The notes under the pieces were generated by a model. It had not been told where the DNA came from, searched no databases, and saw only the letters and a program-made list of their open reading frames with translations. Below, one piece after another: positions 45,127 to 54,030 of a DNA stretch of 54,030 nt. Both the position numbers and the translations under genes were made by a program. Source of the DNA: Sphingomonadaceae bacterium (GTDB lineage: Bacteria; Pseudomonadota; Alphaproteobacteria; Sphingomonadales; Sphingomonadaceae); assembly GCA_947473355.1 (NCBI GenBank), contig CANJCQ010000019.1:1-54030 (forward strand), in the 5' to 3' direction. The stretch's first letter is position 1; every line of letters begins with the position of its first letter.

Positions 45127-45564
45127 TTACAACCAATCCACCCGAACTTTCGCCACCACCTTCAATTCGCCGCCACCGGAATCCTTGGGATGGTTGGCCC
45201 CGTCAAGCACTACCACTTCGTCGAAATCGAACGGGCTGACCCCATCCAGCACCGCGACATTCACCCCATAAAGGTTTGGATCGAAGCGCCGCTGGTGGAA
45301 CAGGTGGATGCCGCAGCGCGAGCAGAAGTGGTGCTTGGCGACATTTGTGTGAAACTGGTAGGTCGAGAGCAAGTCCTCGCCTTCGGTCACGGCGATACTG
45401 CCGACCTCGGCAAAAACCATCACCGCGCCCTTCATCCGGCACATCGTGCAATTGCAGCGGACCGGCTTGTCGAAGCCTTCAGCCAGCTTGACGCTGAATT
45501 TGACGCCACCGCAGTGGCATTGGCCACCATGGAGGCCGGTTGTCGTCTCGATGTCTTTGTCCAC
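45127..45564 (-). CDS. GFA-family (glutathione-dependent formaldehyde-activating-like) protein
   Basis: This 145-residue zinc protein has the GFA cysteine pattern: CHCGGVKF, CNCTMC and FCSRCGIHLFH. The family is named after glutathione-dependent formaldehyde activation, but many members have unknown substrates. It lies 3 bases after pgi in the same direction and is followed by repeat copy 2. Confidence 0.88.
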   Translation of the reverse strand: MDKDIETTTGLHGGQCHCGGVKFSVKLAEGFDKPVRCNCTMCRMKGAVMVFAEVGSIAVTEGEDLLSTYQFHTNVAKHHFCSRCGIHLFHQRRFDPNLYGVNVAVLDGVSPFDFDEVVVLDGANHPKDSGGGELKVVAKVRVDWL

Positions 45565-45567
45565 GGC

Positions 45568-47091
45568 CTAACCCCCGATCCCCGCTGCCTTGAGCAGCGC
45601 TTCTGTGCTTGCGTCAAACCGCGTGCCGCCCACCTCGATCTGCTTGGCGATTTCCTTGCCGAGCTCGACGCCGAACTGGTCGAAGGGATTGATCCCCAGC
45701 AACACTGCGTTGGCGAATGTGCGATGCTCGTGGAAGGCCACCAAGGCGCCGAGACTGGCCGGGGTCAGCTCGTCGAGCAGCACCGTCGCCGAAGGGCGGT
45801 CGCCGGGATAGGCGCGCGCCGGATCAGCGCTCGCCTTGCCCGCCATCAGCGCCGCGCCTTGGGCGAAGCAATTGGCGAGCAGGTTGGCATGATGCGCCGG
45901 ATCGAGTGCATCGCCGGGCGCGATCGCGGCGATGAAATCGACCGGGATCAGGTGAGTGCCCTGATGCAGCAGCTGGAACACTGCATGCTGCGCATCAGTG
46001 CCCACCCCGCCCCAGGTGATTGCCGCAGTGGGGCCAGAGACCGGCTGGCCATCGGCGGTCACCGATTTGCCGTTCGATTCCATTTCGAGCTGCTGGAGAT
46101 AGCTCGGCAGCAACCGCAGCCGCTCGTCATAGGCGAAGACAGCGCGGGTCTGGCAGCTACGCAGGTGGGCATAGAGCTGATCGGCGAAGGCAGCGCGCAG
46201 CGGCAGGTTTTCGGACACATCGCAATCCAGAAAATGCCGGTCCATCGCGGCGGCACCTTCGAGGAATTCCGCAAAGCCTTCCCAACCGAGCGCCAGTGCC
46301 ACCGGAAAGCCGATTGACGACCAGAGCGAATAGCGCCCGCCGACTGACTCCTGGAAGGGCAGCACCCGGGTCTCGTCGACGCCCCATTCGACCGCCTTTT
46401 CGGGGTAAGCGGTCAGCGCCACGACCCGGCCATAGACGTCATCGACCCCATTCTCGGTCAGCCAGGCGAGCGCCGAAGCGGCGTTGGTCATGGTTTCGGT
46501 GGTGGTGAAGGTCTTGGAGGCGATAGCGATCAGGGTTTTCGCCGGATCGCATTTGGCGAAGGCGGCTTCGAGCGCGCAGCCATCAATGTTGGAGACTACA
46601 TGGACGTCAACCAGCGCCAGATCGCGCGCCAGCGCGTCGATCGCCAGCGCCGGGCCCAGCGCCGAACCGCCGATGCCGATGTGGATAAGGTGGCGGACTT
46701 CGCTCAAAGCGCCATCGTGGATCGCGGCGACCAGCGAGGCCATGCGGGCGTGCAGCGCGGCAGCCTCCTCAACGCTGGACTCGCGGCCAAGGCCGCGCTG
46801 GGCGGTGTGTTCGGCGGCCCGGTGCTCGGTCAGATTGACCACCTCGCCCGCAAACAACGCCGCGCGCCGCGCGGCGAAACCAGCCGCCTCGGCCAGTGCC
46901 TGAAAGTCGGAGAGATGCGCCGCATCGAGGTGAGTCTTCGACCAGTCGAACAGCACGCCCGAACCATCGGGCAGCTCCAGCCGCGCCGAAAGGCTGGCAA
47001 GCCGCGCCGGATCAGCGGCGAACAGCTCTTCCAGCCGGGGCCGGGGCAAGGCCTCAAGCCTAGCCCATGCCGATTCAACTGCACTGTTCAT
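45568..47091 (-). CDS. pgi: Glucose-6-phosphate isomerase
   Basis: This 507-residue enzyme has GIGGSALGPALAIDAL, SKTFTTTETMTNA and VGGRYSLWSSIGFPVAL. It interconverts glucose-6-phosphate and fructose-6-phosphate. It is divergent from lepB. Confidence 0.95.
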   Translation of the reverse strand: MNSAVESAWARLEALPRPRLEELFAADPARLASLSARLELPDGSGVLFDWSKTHLDAAHLSDFQALAEAAGFAARRAALFAGEVVNLTEHRAAEHTAQRGLGRESSVEEAAALHARMASLVAAIHDGALSEVRHLIHIGIGGSALGPALAIDALARDLALVDVHVVSNIDGCALEAAFAKCDPAKTLIAIASKTFTTTETMTNAASALAWLTENGVDDVYGRVVALTAYPEKAVEWGVDETRVLPFQESVGGRYSLWSSIGFPVALALGWEGFAEFLEGAAAMDRHFLDCDVSENLPLRAAFADQLYAHLRSCQTRAVFAYDERLRLLPSYLQQLEMESNGKSVTADGQPVSGPTAAITWGGVGTDAQHAVFQLLHQGTHLIPVDFIAAIAPGDALDPAHHANLLANCFAQGAALMAGKASADPARAYPGDRPSATVLLDELTPASLGALVAFHEHRTFANAVLLGINPFDQFGVELGKEIAKQIEVGGTRFDASTEALLKAAGIGG

Positions 47092-47195
47092 GAGTCATCT
47101 TCCATTTGCTGCACCGCATCATTATGCCTGCGCACACCCGGCAGGCCAAGCGACAATGCTTGACGAACCCCGCCGCTGCCAACATGGACAGGGCA

Positions 47196-48032
47196 ATGAC
47201 CGAAATCCAACCCGCTGACACTCCCGAAACGCCTGCTGCTTCGGCCAAGCCCCAGAAGAAGGAAGAGAATTTCTTCGTCTTCCTGATCAAGCTGGTGCTG
47301 ATCGTCGCGGTGTTCCGCAGCTTCATTTTCTCGCCGTTCAACATTCCCAGCGAATCGATGCAGCCAAATCTGGTCAATGGCGACTATCTGCTCGCGGCCA
47401 AGTGGCCTTATGGCTATTCTTCCTATTCACTGCCGTTCAGCGCGCCGCTGTTGCCCAGCCGGATCCTGGCGAAGCAGCCCCAGCCCGGTGACATTGCCAT
47501 TTTCAAGGCCCCGCCCGACAATCAGACCGACTATATCAAGCGGGTAATCGGCGTGCCGGGCGATCAGATCCAGATGACCGGCGGCCAGCTTTATCTCAAC
47601 GGCAAGCCTATTCCCAAAGTGAAGGTCGCCGATTTCGAGGTAGCTGTTTCGCCCAATACCAATTGCTTCCTGCCGGAATTTGAAGCGAAAAATGCGGCTG
47701 GCGAAGCGGTCTGCCACTATCCGCGCTTCCGCGAGACGCTGCCCAATGGGCGGAGCTATTTCGTGCTCGATCTTTCCCAGACCCCGCAGGATGACACGCC
47801 GCCTTTCGTCGTGCCCGAAGGCCATCTGTTCATGATGGGCGACAACCGCGACAATTCGATGGACAGCCGCTTTCCGGCGATCCCCGGCCAGGGCATTGGC
47901 GTGGTGCCGCAAGATAATCTGGTCGGTCGGGCTACGATCATGATGTTTTCGACCGACGGATCGGCTGAATGGATCAAGCCCTGGACCTGGTTCAGCGCCG
48001 CGCGCTGGAACCGGATCGGGACGACCTTCTAG
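47196..48032 (+). CDS. lepB: Signal peptidase I
   Basis: This 278-residue protein has one membrane anchor (about 27-44), catalytic Ser54 in PSESMQP, Lys115 in YIKRVIGVPGDQ, and GDNRDNSMDSR. It cleaves signal peptides of exported proteins. I chose the ATG at 47196; 47184 is also possible. It leads the lepB-rnc-era run. Confidence 0.95.
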   Translation: MTEIQPADTPETPAASAKPQKKEENFFVFLIKLVLIVAVFRSFIFSPFNIPSESMQPNLVNGDYLLAAKWPYGYSSYSLPFSAPLLPSRILAKQPQPGDIAIFKAPPDNQTDYIKRVIGVPGDQIQMTGGQLYLNGKPIPKVKVADFEVAVSPNTNCFLPEFEAKNAAGEAVCHYPRFRETLPNGRSYFVLDLSQTPQDDTPPFVVPEGHLFMMGDNRDNSMDSRFPAIPGQGIGVVPQDNLVGRATIMMFSTDGSAEWIKPWTWFSAARWNRIGTTF

Positions 48033-48036
48033 AGGC

Positions 48037-48705
48037 ATGCTCGAAGCAGATTCCCGCACCTATCTTGCAGACCTTGTCGGCAGCGCGCCAGAGGATGAGG
48101 CGCTGTGGCTTGAAGCACTGACCCATGGCAGCACCGGCGCCGCGCGCAATTACGAGCGGCTCGAATTTCTCGGCGACCGGGTGCTGGGCCTCGCTATTGC
48201 CGAATGGCTGCATCAGCTTGGCACCGGCGACGAAGGCAAGCTTTCGCAGCGATTGAATGCGCTGGTCAGCCGCACAATGTGCGCCGGGATCGCCCGCAAG
48301 CTTGGCCTTGGCGTGCATATCCGGCTCGGCAAGCAGGCCAGCGACGATGGCGCGCGCGACAGCGACAATGTGCTGGGCGATGTCATCGAATCGCTGATCG
48401 GCGCCTGTTTCGTGACGCAAGGCTATGATCCGGCGCGCGCCATGGTCCGCCGATTGTGGGCCGAGGCAGTGACCGGCCATGCCGGCAGCGCCAAGCATCC
48501 CAAAAGCGAACTTCAGGAATGGGCGGCCACGAACAAGCGCAAGGTACCGCAATACCGCCTGCTTGATCGCTCCGGCCCCGACCACGCCGCGCGCTTTACT
48601 GTCGAAGTGAGCGTGCCTGGCCTGGGCGAGGCGCAGGGGCATGGTTCGAGCAAGCAGGACGCCGAAACCGCCGCCGCAGCGGCATTTATCGAGACACACA
48701 CATGA
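48037..48705 (+). CDS. rnc: Ribonuclease III
   Basis: This 222-residue enzyme has the signature ERLEFLGDRVLGL, GDVIESLIGACF and a C-terminal dsRNA-binding domain (KSELQEWAATNKRKVPQY). It processes rRNA and other dsRNA. It starts 4 bases after the lepB stop. Confidence 0.95.
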   Translation: MLEADSRTYLADLVGSAPEDEALWLEALTHGSTGAARNYERLEFLGDRVLGLAIAEWLHQLGTGDEGKLSQRLNALVSRTMCAGIARKLGLGVHIRLGKQASDDGARDSDNVLGDVIESLIGACFVTQGYDPARAMVRRLWAEAVTGHAGSAKHPKSELQEWAATNKRKVPQYRLLDRSGPDHAARFTVEVSVPGLGEAQGHGSSKQDAETAAAAAFIETHT

Positions 48706-48715
48706 TGCAGCCCAC

Positions 48716-49609
48716 ATGACCCAACACTGCGGCCTCGTCGCTGTCCTCGGCGCGCCCAATGCGGGCAAATCAACGCTGGTCAATGCACTGGTCGGGCAGA
48801 AAGTCGCCATCGTTTCGGCCAAGGCGCAGACCACGCGGGCGCGGTTGATGGGGATTGCGCTTGCGGATGAAACCCAGATCATCCTTGCCGACACCCCCGG
48901 CATTTTCGCCCCCAAGCGCCGCCTCGACCGCGCCATGGTCGCCGCTGCATGGGAAGGCGCCAACACTGCCGACGCGATCCTGCTGGTGGTGGATTCGCGC
49001 AAGAAACGCCGCGACTATCTGGAGCCGATCCTGGAATCGCTCAGCAGTCGCCCCGAGCGCAAGATCCTGGTGCTCAACAAGGTCGACGAGACGCCCAAGG
49101 AGCCGCTGCTGGTGGCCGCCGAGGAGCTGACCAAGGCTGCGGAATTCGACGAGGTGTTCTTCGTTTCGGCCCTGACCGGCGACGGCGTGGCCGAACTCAA
49201 GGCGCGGCTCGCTGCGCTGATGCCTGAGGGCACATGGCACTATCCCGAGGATCAGGTTTCCGACGCCAGTGAGCGCCTGCTCGCCTGCGAGATCACTCGC
49301 GAACAGCTTTACAAACAGCTGCACGATGAATTGCCCTATGACAGCGCAGTGCGGCCCGAAAGCTATACGCAGCGCAAGGACGGCTCGGTCGAAGTCCACC
49401 AGCAGATCGTCATTGCCCGCGACAGCCAGAAGGGCATCGTGCTCGGCAAAGGCGGCGCCAAGCTGAAAGCCATCGGCGAGGCTGCGCGCAAGGAGCTGGC
49501 CGAGATCCTGGGGGTCAAGGTACATCTGTTCCTGCACGTCAAAGTCGAGGAAGGCTGGGCCGAGACGCGCGAATTCTATGACGATATCGGGCTGGACTGG
49601 GTAAAGTAA
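48716..49609 (+). CDS. era: GTPase Era
   Basis: This 297-residue protein has G1 GAPNAGKST, G3 DTPGIF and G4 NKVD motifs, and a C-terminal KH domain with GIVLGKGGAKLKAIGEAARKEL. It helps 30S maturation by binding 16S rRNA. I chose the ATG at 48716, which starts the P-loop domain; longer frames have no binding site. Confidence 0.95.
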   Translation: MTQHCGLVAVLGAPNAGKSTLVNALVGQKVAIVSAKAQTTRARLMGIALADETQIILADTPGIFAPKRRLDRAMVAAAWEGANTADAILLVVDSRKKRRDYLEPILESLSSRPERKILVLNKVDETPKEPLLVAAEELTKAAEFDEVFFVSALTGDGVAELKARLAALMPEGTWHYPEDQVSDASERLLACEITREQLYKQLHDELPYDSAVRPESYTQRKDGSVEVHQQIVIARDSQKGIVLGKGGAKLKAIGEAARKELAEILGVKVHLFLHVKVEEGWAETREFYDDIGLDWVK

Positions 49610-49611
49610 TC

Positions 49612-49720
49612 TTCTCCCCTCCCGCATGCGGGAGGGGTCGGGGGTGGGTCAGTCGGGTCTAGCGTTGCTCTTGCCGGATAGGGCCCACCCCTAACCCCTC
49701 CCGCATGCGGGAGGGGGACA
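49612..49720. repeat. REP-like element: paired 22-bp palindromes
   Basis: CCCCTCCCGCATGCGGGAGGGG, a perfect palindrome, occurs at 49,616-49,637 and at 49,695-49,716. The inner flanks are also inverted (GGGGGTGGG against CCCACCCC), so the whole can form one long hairpin. It is non-coding and sits between era and purS. Confidence 0.85.
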
Positions 49721-49827
49721 AGAAGAAGGCAGAACCCGTGCAGAATTGGGCGCACACGCTTGCTCCTTCGCCCCTCCCCCGGCATAGGCTGCAAATGAGT
49801 CCCCCGCCCGCTCTGAAAGGCTCCAAA

Positions 49828-50064
49828 ATGAAGGTCCGCGTTTCCGTCAGCCTCAAGCCCGGCGTGCTCGACCCGCAAGGCCGCGCGATCCAGCATTCGC
49901 TTGAGGGCCTCGGCTTTGCCGGGGTCAGGGATGTCCGCGCCGGACGGCTGATCGAGCTGGACGTGGCAGACGATGTCACTGATGCTGCGCTGGACGATAT
50001 GTGCAAGCAGCTGCTCGCCAACATGGTGATCGAGAATTATCGGATCGAGAAAGTAGCCGCCTGA
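49828..50064 (+). CDS. purS: Phosphoribosylformylglycinamidine synthase subunit PurS
   Basis: This 78-residue protein ([21 protein letters not shown]...) matches PurS, the small dimer that joins PurL and PurQ. The ATG at 49828 begins the conserved domain; an upstream frame reads the repeat. Its stop overlaps the purQ start by one base (TGATG). Confidence 0.95.
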   Translation: MKVRVSVSLKPGVLDPQGRAIQHSLEGLGFAGVRDVRAGRLIELDVADDVTDAALDDMCKQLLANMVIENYRIEKVAA

Positions 50065-50741
50065 TGTCCTTCCGCGCCGCTGTCATCACCTTTCCCGGTT
50101 CCAACTGCGACCGCGACATGGCGGACGCGCTGGAAAAGGTTTCGGGTTCCGCCCCGCTTCGTGTCTGGCATGGCGATGCCGAGCTGCCCGAAAGGCTCGA
50201 TTTCATCGCCCTGCCCGGCGGCTTTTCCTATGGCGACTATCTGCGCAGCGGCGCCATGGCGGCGCGTTCGCCGGTGATGCGCGCAGTGATTGCGGCAGCG
50301 GCGAGCGGCGTGCCGGTGCTGGGGGTTTGCAATGGCTTTCAGGTGCTGACCGAAGCTGGCCTGCTGCCCGGCGCGCTGATGCGCAATGCCGGGATCCGCT
50401 TTGTCTGCCGCGATGTGGCGCTGGTGGTTGAAAACAGCCAGTCTCTGTTCACTGCGGGCTACGAAAAGGGCCAGCGGATTGCACTGCCGGTGGCCCACCA
50501 CGACGGCAACTATTTCGCCGACGATGCCACGCTTGACCGGCTCGAAGGCGAAGGCCGGGTGGCTTTCCGCTATGCCGAGGCGCTAAATGGCTCGGCCCGG
50601 AACATCGCCGGGGTGCTGAGCGAGAGCGGCAATGTGCTGGGCATGATGCCGCATCCCGAACGCGCGATCGAAGCGGCGCACGGCGGCAGCGACGGGCGCG
50701 CACTGTTCGCGAGCGCAATCAAGTCGCTCGTCAAGGCCTGA
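50064..50741 (+). CDS. purQ: Phosphoribosylformylglycinamidine synthase subunit PurQ (glutaminase)
   Basis: This 225-residue class I glutamine amidotransferase has the nucleophile Cys in GVCNGFQ and the His/Glu pair in [10 protein letters not shown]. It supplies ammonia to PurL. Translation is coupled to purS. Its stop is 3 bases from the convergent GGDEF-EAL gene end. Confidence 0.95.
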   Translation: MSFRAAVITFPGSNCDRDMADALEKVSGSAPLRVWHGDAELPERLDFIALPGGFSYGDYLRSGAMAARSPVMRAVIAAAASGVPVLGVCNGFQVLTEAGLLPGALMRNAGIRFVCRDVALVVENSQSLFTAGYEKGQRIALPVAHHDGNYFADDATLDRLEGEGRVAFRYAEALNGSARNIAGVLSESGNVLGMMPHPERAIEAAHGGSDGRALFASAIKSLVKA

Positions 50742-50744
50742 AAT

Positions 50745-53117
50745 TCAGGCTGCGCTGTTATTGATTCTCTGCAGGTTGGCGCCGCGCGCCAGCAGCTTGT
50801 CGCAATCTTCGACTGTCATCGGGCGGCCGAAGAAATAGCCCTGGATCTTCTTGCAGCCAAGCTGGCGGACAATCGCGAGTTCCGCTTCGTTCTCCACCCC
50901 CTCGGCGGTGGTCGACATTTCGAGGCTATCGGCCATCGCGACAACAGCGCGGATGATCGCGAGGCTTTCCGGATTGCCCACGGCGGCACCCTGCACGAAG
51001 CTGCGATCGACCTTGATCGTCGAGAACCGCAGGTTGCGGATATAGCCGAGCGAGGAATAGCCGGTGCCGAAATCGTCAAGCGCAACACTGCAGCCCAGCG
51101 CCATGACCTGCTCGAGCGCGCTGCGCGCATGCGCGGCGTCACGCACGAAAATGCTTTCGGTCACTTCAAGCTCAAGCCGGTTAGCCTGCAGGCCGCTCTG
51201 CGATAAAGCGCCGACCACGCTGGCGATGAAATTGCCGTCGAGCAGTTGTTCACCCGAAACATTGACCGCGACCTTGAGATGCGACGGCCACAGCGCTGCC
51301 TGGCGGCAGGCTTCGCGCAGCACCCATTCGCCGATCGGCACGATCAGCCGGGTGTCCTCGGCGAGCGGAATAAATTTGGCAGGGCTGACAAAGCCGTGCT
51401 CTTCGCTCTGCCAGCGGATCAGCGCCTCGAAGCTGACCAGGCCTTCGCTCTGAGCATTCACCACCGGCTGATAGTGCAGCACGAATTCACTGCGTTCGAG
51501 CGCGCGGCGCAAGGAAAACTCAAGCTTGCGGCGCTCTTCGGCATGGGCATGCAGCGAAGGCTCATAGTTGAAATGAACCCCGCCGCCCTCGTCCTTCGAG
51601 CGATAGAGCGCGAGATCGGCATTGCGCATCAGGGTTTCGACCGTCGAGCCATCGCGCGGCCCGATCGCCGAACCGACGCTGGCGCCAACATAGAGCGTGT
51701 GATGATCGACTTCGTAGGGCTGCGACAGACGGTCGATGACTCGCTGGGCGACCTGTTCAACCCGGCCGAGATCAGAGGCATCACGGATGACGATGGCGAA
51801 TTCGTCGCCTCCCAGCCGCCCGCACAATTCGTTCTCGGTGATCTGTTCGCGCAGCCGTTCAGATACCCGCGCCAGCAACTTGTCACCGATCAGATGGCCG
51901 AGCGTATCGTTGACTGCCTTGAAGCGGTCGAGGTCGATCATCAGGAAGGCACAGCGCGTGCGCCATTGCTCGGCATAGCGCATGGCATCGCCCATTGCCT
52001 CGGTCAGCATCATCCGGTTTGGCAGGCCGGTCAGCGTATCATAGCGCGCCAGATAGGCGATCTTGTCGCTGCTCTCGCGTTGCTCGGTGACATCGGAGCC
52101 TACTCCCCGGAAGCCATCGAAGTTGCCGCTATCGTCGAGTCTGGGTGTTCCCGAGAGCTCCCACCAGCGCAGGTTGCCATTGATCGAGACCCGCACCAGC
52201 ATGTTCGAGAAGCTTTCGCGCCGCTTCAACCGTTCTGCCAGATCATGCAGGCTGGAAGGGAACTGTCCGGTGTCCCAGGCCTCGCCTGCGATCAACTGAA
52301 TGAATGGCTTGCCGTCGATTTCGGTAATGTCGCGGCTCAGCGCGAAAGCGAAGCGCGGCGAGACGGCGCGGACCCGGCGCGCGGTATCGATCTGCCACAG
52401 CCAGTCGGCCTCCCCTTCCTCCTCGAATTCGCGCAGCAGCAACGAGACGACTTCGTTGGTTTCGGCAACACCGGCTTCCGCGATCCTGGTCACCATGTAG
52501 TTGCGGGCACTTATCAATGTGCCGATCATCAAAGTGCCGCAATAGGCGGCACTGACCAGCGCCATTTCCTCAGGACCATAGAGCAGGAATCCTGTGGCCG
52601 CCGCACCGCCCAGAATCGCGGAGGACAGAAAATTGCCCAGCGGCACCGAGGGCATGGCGATGATCGAGGAGGCAAGCAGCATGGCGATGACAGACCACAT
52701 CTCCAACCTGCCTGCAGTATCAAGGAAGCCGCCCGCCAAACCCAGGGGTACGACCCAGACAAGTGCGCAGCCAATTGAACTGATCGTATGACGATTGATT
52801 TCTGCGCGGCTGACGCTGCGATGATCGGCATCCGCCAGGCTGCGGTCACACCGCGTCGCCTGCACCAGAGTAGCAACCAGGGCCGCGATCCAGGCGATCA
52901 GCCAGATCGTGCCGACTTTGCCGAAAAGCAGGAACAGCGCCACTGCGGCAGAGACACCGTGCGCGGCAATTCGGGCAATCGAGGCCTTGGCCAGGCTGGC
53001 ATATTGCAGCCCGCGCAGCTCCCCCCAGTCACCGTCCTTGGGGTCGGACAGGCCCAGCACAGCCAGCCACGGCAGCCGCTTTGGCAGCAGGGAGGTTGTA
53101 TTCTTTACGCGTTTCAC
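50745..53117 (-). CDS. Membrane GGDEF-EAL protein (c-di-GMP turnover)
   Basis: This 790-residue protein has N-terminal membrane helices (about 50-205), a PAS-like domain (about 238-345), a GGDEF domain with intact LGGDEF (436-440), and an EAL domain with FEALIRW (EAL 564-566) and DDFGTGYSS (681-689). It can in principle make and break c-di-GMP. The position of the inhibitory RxxD site before GGDEF has ENEL-type residues instead, so product inhibition is probably lost. Confidence 0.93.
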   Translation of the reverse strand: MKRVKNTTSLLPKRLPWLAVLGLSDPKDGDWGELRGLQYASLAKASIARIAAHGVSAAVALFLLFGKVGTIWLIAWIAALVATLVQATRCDRSLADADHRSVSRAEINRHTISSIGCALVWVVPLGLAGGFLDTAGRLEMWSVIAMLLASSIIAMPSVPLGNFLSSAILGGAAATGFLLYGPEEMALVSAAYCGTLMIGTLISARNYMVTRIAEAGVAETNEVVSLLLREFEEEGEADWLWQIDTARRVRAVSPRFAFALSRDITEIDGKPFIQLIAGEAWDTGQFPSSLHDLAERLKRRESFSNMLVRVSINGNLRWWELSGTPRLDDSGNFDGFRGVGSDVTEQRESSDKIAYLARYDTLTGLPNRMMLTEAMGDAMRYAEQWRTRCAFLMIDLDRFKAVNDTLGHLIGDKLLARVSERLREQITENELCGRLGGDEFAIVIRDASDLGRVEQVAQRVIDRLSQPYEVDHHTLYVGASVGSAIGPRDGSTVETLMRNADLALYRSKDEGGGVHFNYEPSLHAHAEERRKLEFSLRRALERSEFVLHYQPVVNAQSEGLVSFEALIRWQSEEHGFVSPAKFIPLAEDTRLIVPIGEWVLREACRQAALWPSHLKVAVNVSGEQLLDGNFIASVVGALSQSGLQANRLELEVTESIFVRDAAHARSALEQVMALGCSVALDDFGTGYSSLGYIRNLRFSTIKVDRSFVQGAAVGNPESLAIIRAVVAMADSLEMSTTAEGVENEAELAIVRQLGCKKIQGYFFGRPMTVEDCDKLLARGANLQRINNSAA

Positions 53118-53261
53118 CCGCCGGTCATAGGTCAGCGCAGGTTATCAGCACGTAAATTGCCGAGGCTTAATCCTGCAATTTTGCGATTTTATTCGCCAAT
53201 TTATTCAACTGTAACCGACTTGAATGAGAATGATATATTAAGCATTTGATATCATTATCTT

Positions 53262-53918
53262 TTATTGAGTTTTTTTTAGAGATGATAAAGGAATTGATAA
53301 AATCCGTCCACCATTCACAAAATCATATCCCAACGTCTTTTTACCTTTATCTCGGTAACTTAGCTCACTGCCCACAAAGGGCAGCCTAAAATGTACATCC
53401 AGTTGGTGTGTTTGTGTGTCCACCGTTGTGACAACAATCTCGTCAATAACACCAGACAGAAACCGCTTTTTATCCTTCTGTGACATATCGTTAGAAGTCA
53501 GCTTATCAATGTGACTCTTAAAGTCCCCAAGCCAGTCCACCCACTTTTTCTGACTGCTAAGGCTTTTCAACTCCTTCAATATACCCTGCCGTTCAGCATC
53601 CTTTTCAAGGATAACCTGACTGAGTTGCTGATTGAACGTAGCCGTACTCATCACGGCATCATCTATCGATGACAGGATTTGAGCCTTGATTGAGCTCTCC
53701 CTTAGACGTTCAAGGTCCTTGTCGATCTTCTTCAACCGACCCTTCAGCACCTTCGGATCAACCTCAGCGCCGCTTGGAACACCGAGCACAGACTGCTTTA
53801 TGAATTCCTTGTATAACGAGGAGTTCGATAGGCAATCGACCACACCATTCCATATAATCTCATCGGTCGTCGATATTTTCAACTGTCCGTCGTCACAACA
53901 TTTGGCACACTTCGCGGC
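53262..53918 (-). pseudogene. C-terminal stump of a large serine recombinase
   Basis: The open frame (about 218 codons) begins after an in-frame TAA (53,919-53,921) with CAKCC, part of a zinc ribbon, and continues with TTDEIIWNGVVDCLSNS, a coiled coil (about 55-140) and RFLSGVIDEIVVTT. These are features of the C-terminal part of large serine recombinases. The resolvase catalytic domain is missing. A TTG at 53882 is a possible internal start but would not give an active enzyme. The DNA is clearly more AT-rich than the flanking chromosome, which indicates transfer. Confidence 0.78.
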
Positions 53919-53957
53919 TTAGATTAGCGGAGTGCGGGCATCGTCAGGGGGTTGATG

Positions 53958-54030
53958 TTAAGCAGCGATCTTGCGGTGTTGCAAGCGCCGATATTCGATG
54001 GTCTGCCGTTTGATCCTTTCGCGCTGTTTG
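53958..54030 (-). CDS. 3' end of an unidentified ORF (partial)
   Basis: The frame entering from the right edge encodes KQRERIKRQTIEYRRLQHRKIAA and stops at TAA (53,958-53,960). The basic end is like that of many transposases. It lies just upstream of the break in the recombinase gene, so it is probably an insertion sequence that cut it. The family cannot be told from 23 residues. Confidence 0.4.
   Translation of the reverse strand, partial: KQRERIKRQTIEYRRLQHRKIAA

Noticed and set aside
43623..45239. 538-codon plus-strand frame
   Set aside because: It is the shadow of gor and runs through the palindromic repeat; no domain.
51246..52778. 510-codon plus-strand frame
   Set aside because: Antisense shadow of the GGDEF-EAL gene.

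Overview
The window is high-GC alphaproteobacterial DNA. The gene families and their order (aroK-aroB beside an M48 protease and a XerD-type recombinase, lepB-rnc-era, purS-purQ, Flp pilins) point to Sphingomonadales, probably Sphingomonadaceae or Erythrobacteraceae. That placement is inferred from gene content, not from a search.

The window has two parts. About 1-24,530 is a block of mobile-element genes. It stops next to a tRNA-Arg(ACG) gene at 24,532-24,608 (minus strand, 3' end facing the block). About 24,650-53,120 is ordinary chromosome. The last 0.9 kb is AT-rich and holds the C-terminal stump of a serine recombinase, cut by another sequence with the tail of an unidentified ORF.

The mobile block looks like one end of an integrative conjugative element (ICE) or a similar element. 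It has a MobF relaxase/helicase, a TraD-type coupling protein and a ribbon-helix-helix accessory gene in one minus-strand operon (7,513-1,873). A small TraC-like gene lies beyond a probable oriT region (about 7,550-8,830). From 9.2 to 23.3 kb almost all genes are on the minus strand and fit a conjugative leading region: ssb, DUF6878, DUF6915, a DUF2493 (SLOG) protein, an ArdC-type antirestriction protein, an HU protein, a Phd/PemK-like toxin-antitoxin pair, an orphan 670-residue ParB-like protein, a 1,411-residue methyltransferase/Strawberry-notch helicase and a CHC2-Toprim primase-like protein. A periplasmic lytic transglycosylase and a DUF5818 gene close the block. No integrase, mating-pair-formation (T4SS) gene or second att copy is visible, so the rest presumably lies to the left of base 1.

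Three regulatory patterns tie the element together. (1) Operators of the alphaproteobacterial LexA type (GTTC-N7-GTTC) precede a LexA/CI-like S24 regulator, the relaxase operon and, in a weaker form, the lytic transglycosylase. This suggests DNA-damage control of transfer. (2) Two copies of a structured element (about 9,661-9,738 and 11,967-12,046) have different stem sequences but conserved pairing and conserved internal loops, one upstream of ssb and one upstream of the DUF2493 gene. They could be single-stranded promoters or leader RNAs. (3) A purine-rich box lies 60-69 bases upstream of four other leading-region start codons.

The chromosomal part carries a Nudix hydrolase, three Flp-type pilins, an M48 protease, XerD, shikimate genes, a propionyl-CoA to succinyl-CoA pathway (pccB, thiolase, mce, scpA, pccA, thioesterase) interrupted by a vapBC pair, an acyltransferase, glutathione reductase, pgi, lepB-rnc-era, purS-purQ and a GGDEF-EAL protein. 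Palindromic repeat elements sit in several intergenic gaps.
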